From Phytophthora colocasiae (Eukaryota > Oomycota > Peronosporomycetes > Peronosporales > Peronosporaceae), in the NCBI GenBank assembly GCA_018806915.1, contig JAGKQI010000069.1:806001-870000 (forward strand): a stretch of DNA of 64,000 bases, read 5' to 3'. This document shows positions 45,474 through 56,733 of this stretch, piece after piece. Position numbers and translations under genes: made by a program. The notes below the pieces were generated by a model. It was given only the letters and a program-made list of their open reading frames with translations, did no database searches and had not been told where the DNA came from. How positions within the stretch are numbered: position 1 is the stretch's first letter; every line of letters begins with the position of its first letter.

Positions 45474-45847
45474 ACGCAGAGAAGGCGACGTGACCGGGTC
45501 ACAACGCCGAGATCGCGGATGCTGATCTGGATGTCTATCTGGATCGGATGTGGAGATTTTATATTTTTCGTGGAGATTTTATATTTTTCTTGTATATGCA
45601 TGTGAAACCGGAGTGATTGGATGGAAGGTGTGGAGATTTCGAAGATGCTAAGTGGGATCGAAACTGTGGAGTAAGTATGGAGAAGAACGCTGGTTTTTGA
45701 AGCTGGAAAGATTACGTGGAATTGAAAAGAGGCTAGGCTGGAGTCAGGATCGCGTGGCGAAGTACCGGATCGTGATAGAGGATATGTACGCGTGCTGACC
45801 GACTCCGGGCTCAGCTGATCACCTCCGGACTGGTCGAGATCGCGGGA
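45474..45847. terminator. Tail-to-tail spacer (B3)
   Basis: AT-leaning non-coding DNA between Pol and the antisense gene, with the doubled GTGGAGATTTTATATTTTTC unit (45549-45590). Confidence 0.4.
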
Positions 45848-48426
45848 TCAGGGAGTCCCAGGAGGTGTAGGTGGAGCAGGCGGGTTAAACTTGTTTTCGA
45901 GCCGTTGGATCTGCCGGGACGGGTGATCTGCCGGCCGATCGCGGTAATGGTTGCGCCAAGGGTCCTCCTGATCGCATTCTGCCAACGCAGAGATCAGATC
46001 GGTGGGCTCCGGTCGGTTCAGAGTCGGCTGGGCCAGGTTAGCCATTCGGGAGGCCGATCCGGGGTACCAGTATACCCGATCACGGATAGTAGGGAAGTGC
46101 AGGAAGTAGGTATCGAGCAGAAGATCGATGTCCGCCCACATCGCCCTCATCATGGGCAGGAATCGTCCCAACAGCAGCCGCCAACGTTCTCCGGTACGGC
46201 TACGCCGTTGCCGACGCTCGAGGTAATACCGACGGAGATCAGGATCAGCTTCATACATCGCCTTCGTGATCTCGAGATAATGGGTCGATTCCCAGTAGGC
46301 CTGCAGGTGATCTGACTCGAAGGCGGCGTAGGCATCCGCGATCTGCCCCAGCATGGTTCCAGCACGACGATGTAGACCGAGATCGAAGGTGAGGGGGCCG
46401 GTCGGTTGCAGGAGCACCTCCCAAGGTCGGGTAGCAAGTAGGGCCTGCACGTTGGGCCCAGTGATCAGGCTAGCCAACCAACCGACCCCGGCTCGGGAAG
46501 GGCGATTAGCCGGTGATCTCGCAGAGGAATCCGGGAGGTAGCAGCAGCCTCTTGGACAATGTGGAGAGGATCATACCGACGATCGCCAAAGTTCCGACGA
46601 ACATCGGATCCCACGGGAAGACATCACCAGCCGCAAACTGCCGGACGTTCGCATACCCGGGAATAGACGAGCTGATCGCGAACAGGGAGGGTGCAGCTGG
46701 GGGCGTGGCGAGCCGCCGGGAGAGCCGCCACCCGGAGATCCCCACCGGGAGGGCTCCCGCCAGCTGGACTACCCTCGGGGACCCCTGAGGAGAAGTGATC
46801 GGAGTCTGTGGGGAACTGCCGCCCGGAGGTGTCGGCTGCGCCGGAGGCGTCGATGGAGCAGGGCCCCCTTGATCGCCGGATGCTGGAGGAGGATTTCCAT
46901 GCCGGCGGTGCCACGACAGCGATCGGAGTATCGTAGCCCGAAGAGCGTCGTCGGATCCAGCGCCAGAATCCTCCGCGTCATCGTCATGCTCTGGATCGGG
47001 TTTACGTTTGGACCGATCCGAGCCACCCTTCTTCGGGGAAGGTGCTTCCACGGTCACTTGCGAGGTGGCCTGGGTGCGATCTGCTTCCTCCGCATCCGGC
47101 CCAGTCGGGATCGCGGGTTCAGGACCCAGATCGAAGGGGTCTGGGCTTTCCTCGTGCTTTTCTTCGAGCTCGGTCGCCTGGGCCTGGCCACCGGGTTGGT
47201 CTCCAGCGGGAACATCAGGTGGGGCCGCGTCGTGATCGGCCGGGGGAGGCTCCGTCCGCGAGGTCTTGTGCGGGGGCGATGTAGCAGGAGATGGGGGCGG
47301 ACTGAGAGCACGTTTGACCCCCCGTTCATCTTGAGCAGCGCGGAGCCGAGACACCATTTCGGTCAGGACGTTGGTGGTCGCCATTACGTCACCTTCTGCC
47401 TGATCGTAGTTCTCCTGCAATGCCTGAAGACTCGCTTCTAACTCCTGCACTTCGGCATGGGTACCGATCAGATCATCCTCTACGACAAACAGAATATGAG
47501 TGATCATGGTCAGGTGGAGGGGGATCTAGACTATATGCGCACCTAGACGAGTGGATCGTTGTCGCTCGGCGCTGAGATCCGCCTGTGCTCTGTCACGATC
47601 TGCGAACGCTTGGTCTCGTTCCACGAGTAGGCGATCCCGCTCCGAAGTGACTCGGTTCAGTTCGGAGTTAGCGTGGGCGAGTTGATCGGTGGCTAGGTCA
47701 CGTTCACCAGCGATACTGGTCATGGAAGCGATCGCTCGGGCGGAGTCCGCCAAGGCTCGATCTCGCTCAGCCAGGGCCAATCGGGTGGGAGCCCCTGTCG
47801 AAGGCGTGGGGCTGGAATCCAGTTGGAGATGTGCAAGATCAGCCGAGATCCGGTTGTAGCTGGCCTTGGCAGTGACGGAGTCTTGCTTCGCCTCAGCCAG
47901 ATCGCAAGCATGGATCCGGGCTTCCGCCTGGAGATCCTGGATCTCGTTGGTGGCTTGTTCCACCTCTTCGGTCAGACGATCCCTGTCCTCTGTAGCTCGA
48001 TCTAGGTCTGCCTGGGCAGAGTTGAGACGCCGCGCGAACTCGTCGCGTTCCGATCGGAGCTGGTGAACCTGCATACGCAATCCATCGAGATCAGAGGCTT
48101 CCTCCGCGAGATCAGCGATCTCGCGCTCCAGACGCGCAATCTCGCCCTGCTGGTCTGCCCGGAACCGCTCCATGGCGTCGACATGCGCCCGAAGTTCCAT
48201 GGCTTCACGACTTAGTTGATCACGTTCGCGCACCAGGCGATCCCACCCTGGACTGCCCGGCATCGGCCCAGCCTCATCGGATGAGAGCGGGCGTGCGTGG
48301 TCTGGAGCCGGACCCGACGAACGTCGCGAGATGTCGGAATGGGGAGATGGCGGACCGTCGGGGGATCTTGGGAATCGGGAGGTGTAGGCAAATAATCGCT
48401 CCAGGATCACTTCCTTGCTGGCTCAT
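45848..48426 (-). pseudogene. B3 antisense coiled-coil gene
   Basis: The most complete copy. From ATG 48426-48424, through an N-terminal Pro/Ser region with two small indels near 48370-48405, exon 1 is open to 47543: GWDRLVRERDQLSREAMELR, then about 250 residues of coiled coil. After the intron (47480-47542), exon 2 is open from 47479 to about 46530: charged region, Pro/Gly repeats, hydrophobic run FVGTLAIVGMILSTL. A deletion near 46520 shifts the frame; the C-terminal domain (46477-45848) then reads YWESTHYLEITKAMYEAD and FLPMMRAMWADIDLLLD. About 850 residues if whole. No named family recognised; a structural or nucleocapsid-associated role is speculation. Confidence 0.75.
47480..47542 (-). 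other. Predicted 63-nt intron of the antisense gene (B3)
   Basis: Minus strand: GTGCGC...GTCGTAG with CTGAC; same length and phase as in B1 and B2. Confidence 0.7.
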
Positions 48427-48538
48427 GGAGACTGGAAGGGATCCGTTGGTGGTGGTCGAAGTGTTGTCAGGGTGACTTGTGCCTTGGGCTGAAGATTGAG
48501 AATGAGACCTGAAGTGGACCGAGACGGACCAACTTGCA

Positions 48539-48551
48539 GGCTGGGGGCGGA
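48539..48551 (+). other. B3 polypurine tract
   Basis: GGCTGGGGGCGGA directly before the 3' LTR, the expected place for the plus-strand primer. The start of the antisense transcript must cross it. Confidence 0.7.
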
Positions 48552-49093
48552 TGTGGTGAAGCGCGAATAAGAAATCCGAGAAAAGGCAACGTCAGGCCCT
48601 AAGAGAGTCGGATCAAGCGACAGGGGCCTCTGGCGAAGCAAGATGTCAGTTGATGACCCCAGATTGCGCGAACGATGGCTGACGAATGGATCCAGATCGA
48701 TGTTCGTCTGGATCTCGCCAGCGATGAATGGATGGCGTCTTGGTCAAGTGAGACTAAGTGATTGGAGAACCCGTCGTGCGGTCCCGCGTGGCGGCTCAGG
48801 GTCGGAGGAGAAAAGGGCGCCTTGCCTGAGGTCGCATGAGAAGGAGATCAAGGCGGCAGAGGGTCGGGATCGGTGTGATCTATGGTGGGCCGGTGACAAC
48901 ATAACCGTGAGATGCTGCCGAGGGGACCTGATGGCAGTGTTAGTCGCGTGGGGAGTGGTGATCAAGTCTGGGAAGCTCAAGACCTGGAATGTCGACGACG
49001 CAGGCACGCGAGATCAAGTATGAAGGCTGCTGATCGGGATCATTGTTCAAGACGGTGGACCAAGATCGATGACCGAGATGGTTGATCGAGATC

Positions 49094-49133
49094 GGCTGAT
49101 CGGCTGATCGGCTGATCGCCATATCGGCAGATC
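49094..49133. repeat. 8-bp GATC minisatellite, 5 units
   Basis: Three GGCTGATC units, then GCCATATC and GGCAGATC. Confidence 0.8.
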
Positions 49134-49262
49134 GAGATCGCGATCAGGGGTTAGGTGAGATCAAGATCGAAGATCGGAAGGGCAGCTGTGTAGCCGGATG
49201 TCAGGTAATCGTAGGATAGCAGATGAGGATGGGACTAGTAGACATAGGAATAACCATAAACA

Positions 49263-49642
49263 GAATCGAATTTGCTCTCTAGTGCGCAAGTGGACTACTC
49301 AGGGACCAAGACAAGGGAAGAGGATAGCACATTGGCCTCCCCTTAGTGTTCCTTACACTTCGCACACCTGAAGCTACAGCTAAGACCGGATCCCCTGATT
49401 TGGCCGGCTTACCTTACGCTAGTGTGAGGACTCTCGGTATCTCAACAACCCCACGAATCGAATTTGCTCTCTAGTGCGCAAGTGGACTACTTCAGGGACC
49501 AAGACAAGGGAAGAGGATAGCACATTGGCCTCCCCTTAGTGTTCCTACACTGCACACACCTAGCTACAGCCAAGACCGGATCCCCTGATTTGGCCGGCTT
49601 ACCTTACGCTAGTGTGAGATCTCGGCATCTCAACAACCCCAA
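49263..49642 (+). repeat. Tandem duplication of a 190-bp LTR unit
   Basis: Two copies, each starting GAATCGAATTTGCTCT; a third copy of that 16-mer starts at 49643. Other LTRs have one unit, and the B4 LTR has none. Confidence 0.88.
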
Positions 49643-50267
49643 GAATCGAATTTGCTCTGGACATCACAAGTGCCTTCTGTTCAAGACCGGAACTGGGAAT
49701 TACATTGGCCCCGGCATCAAGAAGGTAAGGAGAAGAGATCTAGCATAGAGGTTAATTCTGGATAATACATTGGCCAGTTTTACCTATCTAGTGATCTATC
49801 CTTTACGTGCGAACTACGGATCGGAAGGAATTGGCTGCTTGGCCTGACGATCTCGTCGACTCTCAACCCATCAAGACACCCGCTATAGGAAGCGGCAAGC
49901 ATCGTAAAGGAAGGGATCAGATCCCCAACATTGGACCTTTGGAAGACCTGGATCGAAGACCAGGTGACCGGATCAAGGCTCGAGAACTCGCCTGTGACCC
50001 GGATCAACCCCTCCGAGGTAGAGTGAAGTATTCCCACGCTATCTCACACCCCCTACGTCACCCAAGACATTCTTCTCGTCCCAAGACATCTTCAGAAGTC
50101 ACCTGGAAGAGCGTAACCCGCCTACCGACGGGTACACAAGGTGAACACTACACGCAGCAAGATCACGGATCATCGGGGGACCCCCTCCGTTAGTCGGTGT
50201 CTGGGCGCAAGTGGCGATCGCGATCGGCCTCAACCAGATTTTGGCCAGATCCGCTCCACCACATATT

Positions 50268-50930
50268 CCACCTTATCCATGCCCCAGAAGCTCTTTGCCA
50301 CACTGATCGAGAGATTCCACTTATCGCAGGCCTCCAATAGGCCTTCCACCCGATCGCACATTTGATCCCATGATCCAGCCGTGATCAAGATATCGTCGAT
50401 GTATGATCTCCGACCTAGCACCGACGGACGATCGGGATCTTCCGGGATCCCTGATTCGAACACATCCGCAGAGCCTTCCACATCTCCGGACTGGGAGATC
50501 TTCAGAAATCCATATAGGGCATTGTCCACAAGGCGTTGATAGATCTGAGGAGCGTTCTTCAGCCCGAACGGCATGCGATTCCACTCGAAAAGGCCAAATG
50601 GAGTGATGAAAGCCGAGATCGCGCGAGCTCGATCGGTCATTGATACGACCCAGAATCCACTCGCCATGTCTAATGAACAATACCACAGAACCTTGTCAAG
50701 ATCTTCTAACAGGTCATTGATCAAAGGCATCGGGTAGATCATCAGCCTTGTGAGACCGTTCACCAGCCGATAATCGATACATAGTCGGATGTCTACACCG
50801 TTCTTCTTGATGATCACCACGATCGGAGATGCCCATGGCGATGTCGATGGCCGAATGATCTTGGCAGCTAGGAGTCCTTTGATAAGATCCGATACTTTCT
50901 CGCGAAACTGTGGCGCCACCTTTCCGGACT
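50268..50930 (-). pseudogene. B2 reverse transcriptase palm and fingers
   Basis: Continues B2 after B3. Reads SPWASPIVVIIKK, CSLDMASGFW and SYIDDILIT as in B3, on the minus strand. An extra C near 50922 shifts the frame at its N-terminal end. Confidence 0.87.
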
Positions 50931-52692
50931 CGTTGTGCGATCGGCTTTGCATCACCCACGTCGATATCGCATATAACACCCTTGGCCGCTGGAGGAAGTG
51001 CGTTTGCCTTTACGATAAGTAGATGTCGCTTCTTCCAAATAATCTGTCGAAGTTTCTCGATCTCCTCCGGGGTAGCCGATCCCGGATTCCCTACTTGCAG
51101 ATCTTCAATCCTGACTTCTTCGGTGGTGGAGATCTGGATCTCTGGTACTACTGCGAGATTATCGGCTAGATCTTCGGTCGAAAATCACCACTTTCGTGTA
51201 AGTGGGTCTGATCAGCGTTCTCGATCCCTTCAGGAGATGTCGGATCCGGTTCATCCGTTGATTGATCACGCAGCCTATCGTCCTTGGCTGTCAAGATCGG
51301 GGTGTCTTTAACCCTGGGGACGGCATCGGCTTCGGATTCATGTTTGATCTCGATTTGAAAATCTGGTTTTTCTGTTTTCCTCGATCTCTTCTTCGCATGT
51401 CCGGTCTGTCCGATCTGGGGCCTGATCTGGCAAGCTCTCATTCGTCTCAGTCTCACCGCCCCCAGCTTCGCCACTCGGGGTCTTGTCGGAACTGATCGTG
51501 ATCGGTGGGGTATCATGGGATCCGGTTGGGGATCGATGAATGCGACCTTGACTTCGGCTGTATCGGTTGGTGATCGCGGTTCCGGTGTCGATATTGGTGC
51601 AGGATCAGGGTCGGTCCTGGTTGCCCCACCTCGGCGGAGTATGGATCGCGGCGTAACGTAGGTCGGCCGTTCGACCGACGGTAAGGGATCTCCACGGATT
51701 CCTGAGGTTCTGGTCTTGCGTCCACAGTCGCTTCTAGAGCTAGATTCTGCCACTCCATGTAACGTCGGGATCCGATCGACACAAACCCGGGGAATCGAGG
51801 CACTTTTTCCTGATCAAGTACCATTCCAACATGTAATCTGTGATCCAGTCGTAAAATCTTCTCGCTCAAATTCGTGATCACTAAGTACCGAGTTCGGCCG
51901 GGTCCATTCACCACTGTAGGTACCCATTGGTCGCCTCTGGTCACCCACAATTTTTCTGTCGCCGATAATTTCACTCTCGATGCGATCTCTTCAGATCCCC
52001 CAACTGGGATATGTAGATCTTCCTCCAATTTTACCGATCTTACCTTCTCCCCGTATAATCTCTTGCGACCACTAAGTGGGATCCCCACTTCATTAGGTAA
52101 GCACATCGATCCCTTCGCCAGATCCATCCGGACTCCAGCCGGGATCATGAAATCCATACCCAGGATCGCATCTTGCCCGGATAGATCCCCGATCCAAATA
52201 TCGAAAAAGTAGACCAAGTATCCCGCAAGCGTGATCTTGATCCTCGTTCTTCCCTCGGTGGTGTACACATTATCACCGATCCCAACACACTCCTGTCTCT
52301 GACTAGTGTCAAAGTGGCACCCAACCTTACGAGCAAAGGCGGTATCCAAGATGGATACCTCGGCGCCAGTGTCCAGGAGCAAGATCGCTCTTTCGTGATT
52401 GATCTTGCCTGAGATCTTGGCTTGGCGGAACCATTTTCCGGGTGCGTGGTATTTCCAATACCCCCTGGACTCTCCTTCCTTGAGATCCAGAGCCACTTCC
52501 GCACCAGATCGAGAGAACTCATCGATCCGGGGAAGACTCGCGATCTTAGCAGTATACGAATGCAACTTACATGTATTACCGCGCAGATCCGAATTCCCCT
52601 ATCTTGATCTCTCGATTTCTTGTTCACATATGCATAGATGCAGTACTCAGAACGCTCGGCTCGTACCGGTTTCCAAACCGGCGAGCGTCCTA
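50931..52692 (-). pseudogene. B2 retropepsin and linker
   Basis: An open frame 52565-51513 holds DTGAEVSILD, AILGMDF and RGDQWVPTVV intact. The downstream linker is broken by lost bases near 51686 and 51511 and by changes near 51010-51020 not seen in other copies (GCCTTTACGATAAGTAG). Confidence 0.84.
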
Positions 52693-52699
52693 GTTTAAC
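52659..52699 (-). promoter_or_regulatory. Programmed -1 ribosomal frameshift site, gag-pol (B2)
   Basis: Heptamer at 52693-52699 (minus strand GTTAAAC), stop TAG next, hairpin at 52659-52686; identical to B1, B3 and B4. Confidence 0.85.
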
Positions 52700-55009
52700 A
52701 TCTTCTCCACCTTCTCGGGAACAATCCGGCATGTCGGGTCGGGTCGTACCACTTGCGGATCTGGTTGTAGAATTCTTCCATGGGGCATTCTCCAGCTTCA
52801 TGGATCTCCCCACAACCACGGCAGGTATACAGACAGCGATCCGTTGGGTGACCCTCTTCCCGCACTTTTCACAAGTTAGACGTCTCCAGCAGTCCAGATC
52901 CGTATGCTTCCGCGATCCACAGTGTGAACAGCGACCTCGATCGTGGTCTGACGTACCCCTGCGATCCGCGATCCGGCCTCGATCTTGCGCGTTCACCTGC
53001 GATCGCGACTGATCCTGTTGGTGGGGAACGCCCCCAGTGCCGATCTGCTTGTCTTCCGACGCGGCAAGATATATCCTCCGGAGATCGCCTTCAGAATCGG
53101 ATCCGTCCGATCCGGATACTTCCTCTGATTCCGAGCTCGGATCTTGGGCTTGGATCGCCCGTACCACCGCTCGGGTGGGTGCCGCCGGGGCACTGGCCGG
53201 TGCCTTTGTCTGTACTTCGATCCGAACGCAGATTTACGTTGTCTGCTTTTCGCCCGTTCCCGGGCACGAAGTACCTCCTCCAGTTCATCGACGTCGCTCA
53301 GTCGGAGTAGGGTCAGCCGATCAGCTAACTCCGGATCTCCCAATGTCTCGATGTAGTGGTCTACATGTTCCCGGCGGGCCTTAGGCTCCCATCCTTGATC
53401 TTCAGTCTAGCACGTAAAGCCGCCACGTTGAGCCGGTAGAGGTAATCAAGGGGAGTTTCTTCCGATCGCTTGCGAGCGTGATAGTATTGCCACGCGACCG
53501 ACATACCCAACCCACAATACTGGGTCTGGAAACTGTCCAGCAGATCCGCCCACTTGGTTTCGTCGTTCGACTGAGCTGCCTGTACCAGTTCTTTGCCGGT
53601 CCCACCATCAGATCTGCAAATGTGAGGCATTTTTCTTCTTCCGTAGCCTGATCGCGCTGAAATGCTGACTTGACTTTACTGATCCAGGCCCGAGCGCGAT
53701 CTTCGTCCAGATCTTTACCCGCAAAATCTTTCAGATCCGAGATCGCTGAGATCCGGACCCGCTGGATCATTGACGATCCTCCTTGACCGATCGCCGCGGA
53801 TGCGATCGCTGCTCGGCTCGACGTCTGTCCACCGGAACTTGGTATGCCCATGTCGTCTGGATCGTATTCCCATGCATCCGGATCCGAGGCCGTAACGGAC
53901 TCCATTTCAACATCCAACTCCCCTTTGATCGGCGATCGGGGTGTCGCGAGATTCCGTTCTTTTAAGAAACGATCCATCGCCATTTGAAAGTAGTCGTCCA
54001 GCTTGTTGCTCGATCCCGTGGAATTAGTCGTCGGCGCGGTCTGGTCTGTCCCGGTCCGGCGATTTTCTTGCTGATCAGGTGTCTTAGCCTCCAGTTTCGT
54101 GGCCATCGATCGTGTATCTTGTTTCTTCATACGCGATTTCAGGAATTTGGCACCGGAGGGGCCTAACGACATGCGTTGCAGCCTTCTCGGGCTGTCGGAA
54201 TCTGGTTCCGAGGTCGCTGACGCGTAGCATGACGATCCAGTCTGATAACCTAGATCGGGCGTCAGTGGGCGTTCGCCGACCAAGACTTTGAGAGAGTTGA
54301 ATAGGTCATGGGTTTCATACTGAATCGCTTCCAGTTCCAGGTCAAATAGAGAGTTTGGGTCGAATTCTCCAGCCACTAAACCAGCCTCTTGGAGCAGATC
54401 AAGTAGAATCTTCACCGCGTTCAGGCGGTCCGAGCTAGTCCGGGGTTTCGACACTGGGCCGGGTGAGATTACCGATCTGGCGGACTTGTATGATCGTAAG
54501 AACGGGGTCGTTAAGCAAGGTCTCGCTTAGCATCTTCCTGTAATAGGCCTGCTCGATCGCGTCCTTGGTAATCGTCGATCCCGGGCTGATCATGTCTTCT
54601 GGCTCTGAGTCTGGAGCTTTCAATTTCGTCCGGGTGCTCTTGATCTTCTTTTTCTTGGTCGATCTTGAGGCAACAGTGGACTTGGTGAGCAGATTAGGTT
54701 TCAGCTTTGCTGATTCCTTATCGCTCGTGTGCGGATCTCGATTCTCATCGAGATCCGCGGTGGCCCTCGAAGGGGCCTTGGGAGGAATTCGAGGTTTTTC
54801 TTCAAGATCTGGATTGCGATCCAGGTCTGCCTCGTGCCTGTCAGTAGAGATCCTCCCAGAACTCTGCTGATCTGTGGATCTTTCCGTTTTCAGTGGTGCC
54901 TCCGCCGATCCAACATTCGTAGGCACTTCTTCCCCTTGTTCTTCCTTAATCTTGACATCTTCTTGGGACTCACGGTGATATCCTCGGTTCGAATCCGGGC
55001 ACGCGCACC
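52690..55009 (-). pseudogene. B2 Gag
   Basis: Same core and three zinc knuckles as B3. With the 29-nt primer site, the ATG beside the LTR runs into an early stop (MVRVPGFEPRISP then TGA), so the Gag frame has no evident ATG at its usual place. Breaks near 54465 (GGGTGAGATTACC), 53560, 53388, 53205, 52852 and 52718, several of them single-base losses in runs. Confidence 0.85.
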
Positions 55010-55010
55010 A
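54982..55010 (-). other. B2 primer-binding site, 29 nt
   Basis: The complement reads as the 3' end of a tRNA: T-arm GGTTCGAATCC with flanking stem bases, a 7-nt acceptor strand CACGCGC, then ACCA. The match runs through the whole T-arm to about tRNA nt 48, 11 nt longer than in B1 and B3. Confidence 0.8.
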
Positions 55011-55011
55011 T

Positions 55012-56191
55012 TGTGGTGGAGCGGATCTGGCCAAAATCTGGTTGAGGCCGATCGCGATCGCCACTTGCGCCCAGACACCGACTAACGGAGGGGGTCCCCC
55101 GATGATCCGAGATCTTGCTGCGTGTAGTGTTCACCTTGTGTACCCGTCGGTAGGCGGGTTACGCTCTTCCAGGTGACTTCTGAAGATGTCTTGGGACGAG
55201 AAGAATGTCTTGGGTGACGTAGGGGGTGTGAGATAGCGTGGGAATACTTCACTCTACCTCGGAGGGGTTGATCCGGGTCACAGGCGAGTTCTCGAGCCTT
55301 GATCCGGTCACCTGGCCTTCGATCCAGGTCTTCCAAAGGTCCAATGTTGGGGATCTGATCCCTTCCTTTACGATGCTTGCCGCTTCCTATAGCGGGTGTC
55401 TTGATGGGTTGAGAGTCGACGAGATCGTCAGGCCAAGCAGCCAATTCCTTCCGATCCGTAGTTCGCACGTAAAGGATAGATCACTAGATAGGGTAAAACT
55501 GGCCAATGTATTATCCAGAATTAACCTCTATGCTAGATCTCTTCTCCTTACCTTCTTGATGCCGGGGGGCCAATGTAATTCCCAGTTCCGGTCTTGAACG
55601 AAGGCACTTGTGATGTCCAGAGCAAATTCGATTCTTGGGGGTTGTTGAGATACCGAGAGATCCTCACACTAGCGTAAGGTAAGCCGGCCAAATCGGGGAT
55701 CCGGTCTTAGCTGTAGCTAGGTGTGCGAAGTGTAGGAACACTAAGGGGAGGCCAATGTGCTATCCTCTTCCCTTGTCTTGGTCCCTGAAGTAGTCCACTT
55801 GCGCACTAGAGAGCAAATTCGATTCTGTTTATGGTTATTCCTATGTCTACTAGCCCCATCCTCATCTGCTATCCTACGATTACCTGACATCCAGCTACAC
55901 AGCTGCCCTTCCGATCTTCGATCTTGATCTCACCTAACCCCTGATCGCGATCTCGATCTGCCGATCTGGCGATCTGGCGATCAGCCGATCTGGCGATCTG
56001 GCGATCTGGCGATCTGGCGATCTGGCGATCTGGCGATCAGCCGATCAGCCGATCTGTCGATCTGGCGATCAGCTGATCAGCCGATTTGGCGATCAGCCGA
56101 TCTCGATCAACCATCTCGGTCATCGATCTTGGTCCACCGTCTTGAACGATGATCCCGATCAGCCGCCTTCATACTTGATCTCGCGTGCCTG
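55012..56191 (-). repeat. B2 5' LTR, cut by B4
   Basis: Starts TGTGGTGGAG on the plus strand and is interrupted after CGCGTGCCTG by the B4 LTR. The missing part should lie beyond the window, after B4. Confidence 0.9.
55955..56098. repeat. 8-bp GATC minisatellite, 18 units
   Basis: The longest array, mostly GATCTGGC with GATCAGCC and a few variants (GATCTGTC, GATTTGGC). Confidence 0.88.
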
Positions 56192-56733
56192 TGTGGTGAA
56201 GCGCGAATAAGAAATCCGAGAAAAGGCAACGTCAGGCCCTAAGAGAGTCGGATCAAGCGACAGGGGCCTCTGGCGAAGCAAGATGTCAGTTGATGACCCC
56301 AGATTGCGCGAACGATGGCTGACGAATGGATCCAGATCGATGTTCGTCTGGATCTCGCCAGCGATGAATGGATGGCGTCTTGGTCAAGTGAGACTAAGTG
56401 ATTGGAGAACCCGTCGTGCGGTCCCGCGTGGCGGCTCAGGGTCGGAGGAGAAAAGGGCGCCTTGCCTGAGGTTGCATGAGAAGGAGATCAAGGCGGCAGA
56501 GGGTCGGGATCGGTGTGATCTATGGTGGGCCGGTGACAACATAACCGTGAGATGCTGCCGAGGGGACCTGATGGCAGTGTTAGTCGCGTGGGGAGTGGTG
56601 ATCAAGTCTGGGAAGCTCAAGACCTGGAATGTCGACGACGCAGGCACGCGAGATCAAGTATGAAGGCTGCTGATCGGGATCTTTGTTCAAGACGGTGGAC
56701 GAAGATCGATGACCGAGATGGTTGATCGAGATC

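Larger units (their letters stand above)
36010..50263 (+). mobile_element. B3: complete family B element inserted in B2 RT
   Basis: 14254 bp, plus orientation, flanked by TATT (36006-36009 and 50264-50267). Removing it and one TATT restores the RT reading of B2 across the junction. 5' LTR 1549 bp, 3' LTR 1712 bp; the difference is an extra unit of about 190 bp in the 3' LTR, offset by GATC-array length. It is the least damaged family B copy and the best reference for the gene map. Confidence 0.95.
48552..50263 (+). repeat. B3 3' LTR (1712 bp)
   Basis: TGTGGTGAAG...CTCCACCACA. It carries a tandem duplication of the 190-bp unit (49263-49454 and 49455-49642), and its GATC array has 5 units against 8 in the 5' LTR. 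The 126-codon LTR frame is open at 48643-49023. Confidence 0.93.
15776..56191 (-). mobile_element. B2: family B element, host of A2, C1, B3 and B4
   Basis: Minus orientation, 5' LTR at 55012-56191 and 3' LTR at 15776-17282. Its own sequence is in pieces: 17283-17928, 25820-30565, 35151-36009 and 50268-55011. Three elements are inserted inside, each with a target duplication, and B4 is inserted in its 5' LTR. Joined in order, the pieces follow the same gene map as B1 and B3. It carries the 29-nt version of the primer site. Confidence 0.88.

Noticed and set aside
49807..50193. A 128-codon frame in the LTR (also at 3282-3668, 37102-37587 and 55082-55468)
   Set aside because: It begins with GTG, has no ATG, and lies in an LTR whose high identity between copies is enough to keep it open.
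48552..50263. A solo LTR of family B
   Set aside because: Its right flank TATT matches the left flank of the LTR at 36010 and the two enclose a full gene set, so it is the 3' LTR of B3.
54982..55010. A genuine tRNA gene fragment or tRNA insertion
   Set aside because: It sits one base from the LTR in antisense, exactly where a primer site belongs, and only the 3' part of a tRNA is matched.
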